Below the pieces are notes generated by a model. It searched no databases and was not told the DNA's origin. It worked only from the letters and a program-made list of their open reading frames with translations. The position numbers were made by a program, and so were the translations under genes. This document shows, piece by piece, positions 14,827 to 17,926 of a stretch of 17,926 nucleotides of DNA. The stretch lies in contig CALKJX010000299.1 in NCBI GenBank assembly GCA_937995555.1, forward strand, positions 1 through 17,926. The letters are read 5' to 3'. Within the stretch, counting starts at the first letter, position 1; every line of letters starts with the position of its first letter. Source of the stretch: an uncultured Elioraea sp. (GTDB lineage: Bacteria > Pseudomonadota > Alphaproteobacteria > Acetobacterales > Acetobacteraceae).

Positions 14827-16787
14827 ACGTCCACCGCCTCGACTTCCAGCTTGCGCGCGTTCTCCTGGATGAAGGCGAAACGCAGCTCGGGCTTGCGGCC
14901 CATCAGCGCCTCGACGATGTCCTGCGTCCGCGCGAACTGCTCGGGCGGCATCACCACGCGCAGCAGCGTGCGCTTGCGCGGGTCCATGGTGGTCTCGCGC
15001 AGCACCGCGGGCGGCATCTCGCCGAGGCCCTTGAACCGGCTGACCTCTATCTTCGTGCCCGGCTTGAACTGCTGGCGCGCCCGTTCCAGGTCGGCATCAT
15101 CCTTCGCGTAGACGGTCCTGCCTGCGCCGACCAGGCGATAGAGCGGCGGCTGGGCCAGGAACAGGCGGCCTCTTCGCACCAGCTCGGGCAGTTCGCGCCA
15201 GAAGAAGGTCATCAGCAGCGAGGCGATGTGCGCGCCGTCCACATCCGCGTCCGTCATGATGATGACGCGGCCGTAGCGCAGCGCGTCGGGCCGCGCCTGC
15301 GCGCCCGAGCCGCAGCCCAGCGCCTCGACGAGATCCTTCAGTTCCTGGTTCGCCTTCAGCTTGTCGGAAGACGCCGAGGCGACGTTCAGGATCTTGCCGC
15401 GCAAGGGCAGCACGGCCTGGGTCTCGCGGTCGCGCGCCTGCTTGGCCGAGCCGCCGGCACTGTCACCCTCGACGATGAACAGCTCCGTGCCGTCGCGCTC
15501 CTCGCGCGAGCAGTCGGCGAGCTTGCCGGGCAGGCGCAGCTTGCGCGTGGCGGTCTTGCGCGCGGCCGTCGCGTTCTCCTTGCGTGCGAGCCGTTCCTCC
15601 GCGCGCGAGAGCGCCAGCGCCAGCAGGTTCGCCGCCTCCTCCGGGTCGGCCGTCAGCCAGTGGTCGAAGCGGTCGCGCACCGCGGCCTCGACCCAGCGCG
15701 CGGCCTCGGCGGTGGTGAGCTTCTCCTTGGTCTGGCCCTGGAACTGCGGCTCGCGGATGAAGGCGGAGAGCATCGCCGCGGCCGGCCCCATCACGTCCTC
15801 GGCGGTGACCTGCGCGGCGCGGCGGTTGTTGGTCATCTCGCCATAGGCGCGCAGGCCCTTCACCAGGGCGGCGCGGAATCCCTGCTCGTGCGTGCCCCCC
15901 TGCGGCGTCGGCACGGTGTTGCAGTAGGTGCTGAGGAACGGCTCGCCGGACAGGAGCCAGGTCACCGCCCACTCGACGCGGCCGCCGCCCTCCATCGGCG
16001 CCTCGCCGGCGAAGGGCCGCGGGGTGAGGATCTCGGCGCCTTCCGTGGCGCTGCCGAGGAAGTCGGCAAGCCCGCCCGGGAAGTGCAGCACGGCCTCGGC
16101 CGGCGTGGCATCATCGCCCTTCAGCAGTGCCGGATCGCAGCGCCAGCGGATCTCGACGCCGCGGAACAGATAGGCCTTGCTGCGGCACATGCGGAACAGC
16201 CGTGCCGGCTTGAACGTGGCCGTGCCGAAGATCTGCGGATCGGGGCGGAAGCGGATCGTCGTGCCGCGGCGGTTGTTCACGGACCCGGCGTTCTTCAGCT
16301 TGCCCTGCGGCTTGCCCCGCACGAACGCCATGGTGAACAGGGTGCGGTCGCGCGCGACCTCCACCTCCATCCGTTCCGACAGCGCATTCACCACCGAGGC
16401 GCCGACCCCGTGCAGCCCGCCCGAGGTCGCGTAGACCTTGCCGCCGAACTTGCCGCCCGAATGCAGCGTGGTGAGGATCACCTCCAGCGCCGAGCGGTCC
16501 TTGAACTTCGGGTGCGGATCGACCGGGATGCCGCGCCCGTTGTCACGCACGCTCACCCAGTTGTCGCGCTCGAGCGTGACGTCGATGAAGGTCGCGTGGC
16601 CGGCGACCGCCTCGTCCATGGAGTTGTCGAGAATCTCGGCGACCAGGTGATGCAGCGCGTTCTCGTCGGTGCCGCCGATATACATGCCGGGGCGACGCCG
16701 GACGGGCTCCAGCCCCTCCAGCACCTCGATGTCCTTGGCGGTGTAGGCGGCCTCGGCGCGCGCGCCGCGGCTGAACAGGTCGTTCAT
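14823..16787 (-). CDS. parE: DNA topoisomerase IV subunit B
   Basis: The 654-residue ATPase subunit of topoisomerase IV, which separates replicated chromosomes together with ParC. The GHKL ATPase motifs are E51-x3-N55-x2-D58 (EILDNSMDE), DNGRGIP at 82-88 and GGLHGVGAS at 123-131. The QTKEKL switch-lysine motif is at 352-357. The TOPRIM domain has E440-G-D-S-A-G-G and D513-A-D-V-D517 for metal binding, then RFKGLGEM at 584-591. Length and the absence of the about 170-residue insert seen in many GyrB proteins support ParE over GyrB. The start is ATG 16787 (MNDLFSRG); the longer frame to 16895 would cover the divergent gene and lacks family resemblance. It is divergent from the SbtA-like gene (76 bp apart) and convergent with the ABC unit. 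parC is not in the window. Confidence 0.95.
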   Translation of the reverse strand: MNDLFSRGARAEAAYTAKDIEVLEGLEPVRRRPGMYIGGTDENALHHLVAEILDNSMDEAVAGHATFIDVTLERDNWVSVRDNGRGIPVDPHPKFKDRSALEVILTTLHSGGKFGGKVYATSGGLHGVGASVVNALSERMEVEVARDRTLFTMAFVRGKPQGKLKNAGSVNNRRGTTIRFRPDPQIFGTATFKPARLFRMCRSKAYLFRGVEIRWRCDPALLKGDDATPAEAVLHFPGGLADFLGSATEGAEILTPRPFAGEAPMEGGGRVEWAVTWLLSGEPFLSTYCNTVPTPQGGTHEQGFRAALVKGLRAYGEMTNNRRAAQVTAEDVMGPAAAMLSAFIREPQFQGQTKEKLTTAEAARWVEAAVRDRFDHWLTADPEEAANLLALALSRAEERLARKENATAARKTATRKLRLPGKLADCSREERDGTELFIVEGDSAGGSAKQARDRETQAVLPLRGKILNVASASSDKLKANQELKDLVEALGCGSGAQARPDALRYGRVIIMTDADVDGAHIASLLMTFFWRELPELVRRGRLFLAQPPLYRLVGAGRTVYAKDDADLERARQQFKPGTKIEVSRFKGLGEMPPAVLRETTMDPRKRTLLRVVMPPEQFARTQDIVEALMGRKPELRFAFIQENARKLEVEAVDV

Positions 16788-16811
16788 GCTGTGTTCCCGT
16801 GACCGGCAGGG

Positions 16812-16841
16812 ACAGTAGGCGATCGCCCTTCCCCACCACAA
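16812..16841 (-). promoter_or_regulatory. parE: Candidate parE promoter
   Basis: On the minus strand TTGTGG (16836-16841) and TACTGT (16812-16817) are separated by 18 bp, giving 3-4 matches per hexamer to the sigma-70 consensus. The leader would be about 18 nt to ATG 16787. A 10-bp palindrome GGCGATCGCC (16818-16827) fills part of the spacer. Reading is by eye only. Confidence 0.3.
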
Positions 16842-16863
16842 GCGGTTGTGCGACGAAGCGCGC

Positions 16864-17817
16864 GTGGACGCCGCGCTGACCCTCCTCAGCATCAACCTGC
16901 TGCAGCCGATGGTGCTGGCCTTCGGGCTCGGCTTCGCCGCCCAGCTTATCCGCAGCGACCTGCGCCTGCCCGATCCGGTGCACCAGGGGCTGACGATCTA
17001 CCTGCTGCTGGCGATCGGGCTGAAGGGGGGTGTGGCGCTCTCCGCCGCCGCCCCGTCCGAGGTCGCGACACCGATGCTGGGCTCGATCCTGCTCGGCGTG
17101 GCGATCCCGCTCTGGTGCTACCCGGTGCTGCGCCGACTCGGGCGCTTCGGCGCCGAGGATGCGGGCGCGATCGCGGCGCATTACGGTTCGGTCTCGGCCG
17201 TGACCTTCGTCGCCGGCCTGGCTTGGCTCGCGGCCGCGGAGGTGCCGGTGGAGGGCTACCTGCCGGCGCTGCTCGCGGTGATGGAGGCGCCGGGGATCGC
17301 GGTCGCGATCCTGCTCGCCCGCCGCGGCGCGGGCGCCTTCGCCGCGATCGCGCACGAGGTGCTGGCCGGCAGGTCGATCGTGCTGCTGCTCGGCGGCCTG
17401 CTCGTCGGCGCGCTGGCGGGCGAGCGCGGCTATGCGCCGGTGGCGCCGTTCTTCGCCACCGGGTTCCCGGGCGCGCTCACGCTGTTCCTGCTCGACATGG
17501 GCGTGATGGCGGCCCGGCGCGCGCGCGACGTGCTGCGCGTCGGCCCGTTCCTGCTCGGCTTCGCGATCGCGGCGCCGCTCATCAACGGCGCGCTCGGCGC
17601 GGCACTCGGCCGCGTGGTCGGGCTCTCGCCCGGCGGGGCGACCATGCTGGCGGTGCTCGCGGCCTCGGCCTCCTACATCGCCGCACCCGCCGCGGTGCGG
17701 CTCGCGCTGCCGGATGCCAATCCGGGATACGCTCTGACCGCGGCGCTGACGATCACCTTTCCCTTCAACCTGACGATCGGCCTGCCGCTCTATGCGGCCA
17801 TGGCGGGAGCGGGATGA
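16864..17817 (+). CDS. sbtA: Sodium-dependent bicarbonate transporter, SbtA family
   Basis: A 317-residue hydrophobic inner-membrane protein of the SbtA (DUF897) family; characterised cyanobacterial members import bicarbonate with sodium. Signature segments: IGLKGG at 51-56, HYGSVSAVTF at 106-115, MEAPGIAVAIL at 140-150, LFLLDMGVMA around 207-216 and LAVLAASASYIAAPAAV at 262-278, arranged as two inverted halves of about five helices. The loop joining the halves (ARRGAGAFAAIAHEV) is only about 15-20 residues, shorter than in cyanobacterial SbtA of about 370 residues. I prefer GTG 16864 as start, with GACGAAG just ahead; TTG 16846 would add six residues. Its stop overlaps the next gene by ATGA. 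Family is confident; bicarbonate as substrate is inferred from the family. Confidence 0.85.
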   Translation: MDAALTLLSINLLQPMVLAFGLGFAAQLIRSDLRLPDPVHQGLTIYLLLAIGLKGGVALSAAAPSEVATPMLGSILLGVAIPLWCYPVLRRLGRFGAEDAGAIAAHYGSVSAVTFVAGLAWLAAAEVPVEGYLPALLAVMEAPGIAVAILLARRGAGAFAAIAHEVLAGRSIVLLLGGLLVGALAGERGYAPVAPFFATGFPGALTLFLLDMGVMAARRARDVLRVGPFLLGFAIAAPLINGALGAALGRVVGLSPGGATMLAVLAASASYIAAPAAVRLALPDANPGYALTAALTITFPFNLTIGLPLYAAMAGAG

Positions 17818-17926
17818 TGGCGAGCACGCTGAGGCTGATCACCATCGTCGCCGAGGCGGAGATCGGCGAGCATCTGCTGCGCGATCTCGCCGCGCTCGGC
17901 GTGCGCGGCTGGAGCGTCGTGCCCGG
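17814..17926 (+). CDS. sbtB: PII-like protein, probably SbtB, 3' truncated by window
   Basis: Only about 37 residues are visible, starting at ATG 17814 within the SbtA-like stop (ATGA), or at the adjacent ATG 17817. The segment LRLITIVAEAEIGEHLLRDL followed by AALGVRGWSVV matches the beta1-alpha1-beta2 start of PII/SbtB-type trimeric signalling proteins, where beta1 'K/R-L-x-I-V-x-E' is followed by a helix and a 'G-x-x-G-[YW]-[ST]-V' strand. SbtB proteins bind adenine nucleotides and inhibit SbtA in cyanobacteria. Gene order and overlap with the SbtA gene support the call more than the short sequence does. The T-loop and C-terminus lie outside the window. Confidence 0.7.
   Translation, partial: MMASTLRLITIVAEAEIGEHLLRDLAALGVRGWSVVP

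Noticed and set aside
14823..16787. Possibility that the topoisomerase subunit is GyrB
   Set aside because: 654 residues without the large insert in the TOPRIM half, and overall motif spacing, fit ParE better.
13506..16802. Very long plus-strand open frame (about 1098 codons) across the last ATPase gene and antisense to parE
   Set aside because: The translation is Arg/Ala-rich without motifs and lies over two genes with complete conserved domains; it is an artefact of high GC content with few stop codons.
16818..16827. GGCGATCGCC palindrome, resembling the cyanobacterial HIP1 core, near the SbtA-like gene
   Set aside because: A single copy, and such GATC-centred GC palindromes are frequent by chance at this base composition; it is not evidence of cyanobacterial origin.

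Overview
The window is very GC-rich (about 70% by eye) and densely packed with genes. Coding strands are biased toward G/C in third positions, and ATGA-type start/stop overlaps are frequent. This, together with the flagellar, SDR, DUF1194 and peptide-type ABC transporter proteins, suggests an alphaproteobacterium, most likely in or near the Acetobacteraceae/Rhodospirillales. That placement is inferred from protein character and was not tested by any search. I see no RNA genes, insertion sequences, CRISPR arrays or prophage genes.

Layout, left to right. (1) 1-1648, plus strand: the 3' end of flgK followed by flgL, the two hook-filament junction proteins. (2) 1710-3127, plus strand: an SDR oxidoreductase overlapping by ATGA with an exported DUF1194/VWA-like protein. 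(3) 3196-5998, minus strand: a YbfB/YjiJ-type MFS transporter followed by a solute-binding protein (SBP) of the peptide/nickel (SBP_bac_5) family with no transporter genes of its own beside it. (4) 5999-6188: a 190-bp divergent regulatory region. (5) 6189-14826, plus strand: a seven-gene catabolic/transport unit in the order YtcJ-type amidohydrolase, DppB-like permease, DppC-like permease, SBP, second amidohydrolase of the TrzA/AtzA-like branch, DppD-like ATPase, DppF-like ATPase. (6) 14823-16787, minus strand: parE (topoisomerase IV subunit B), convergent with the ABC unit and sharing a CTAG stop palindrome with it. (7) 16864-17926, plus strand: an SbtA-type bicarbonate/sodium symporter followed with ATGA overlap by the truncated start of a PII-like protein, probably SbtB.

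How the genes may work together: region 5 encodes a complete ABC importer (one SBP, two permeases, two ATPases) with two unrelated-branch amidohydrolases that lack signal peptides. The likely scheme is import of an amide, N-acyl or heterocyclic nitrogen compound followed by cytoplasmic hydrolysis or deamination. The divergent MFS protein and second SBP may be controlled from the same intergenic region; the second SBP could feed the same permeases. The substrate cannot be read from the sequence.

The most unusual points are the two-amidohydrolase/two-SBP arrangement, a Gln in place of the usual catalytic Glu in the second amidohydrolase, and an SbtA-PII pair with a short central loop in an apparently non-cyanobacterial genome. 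I did not find a wholly unknown system.
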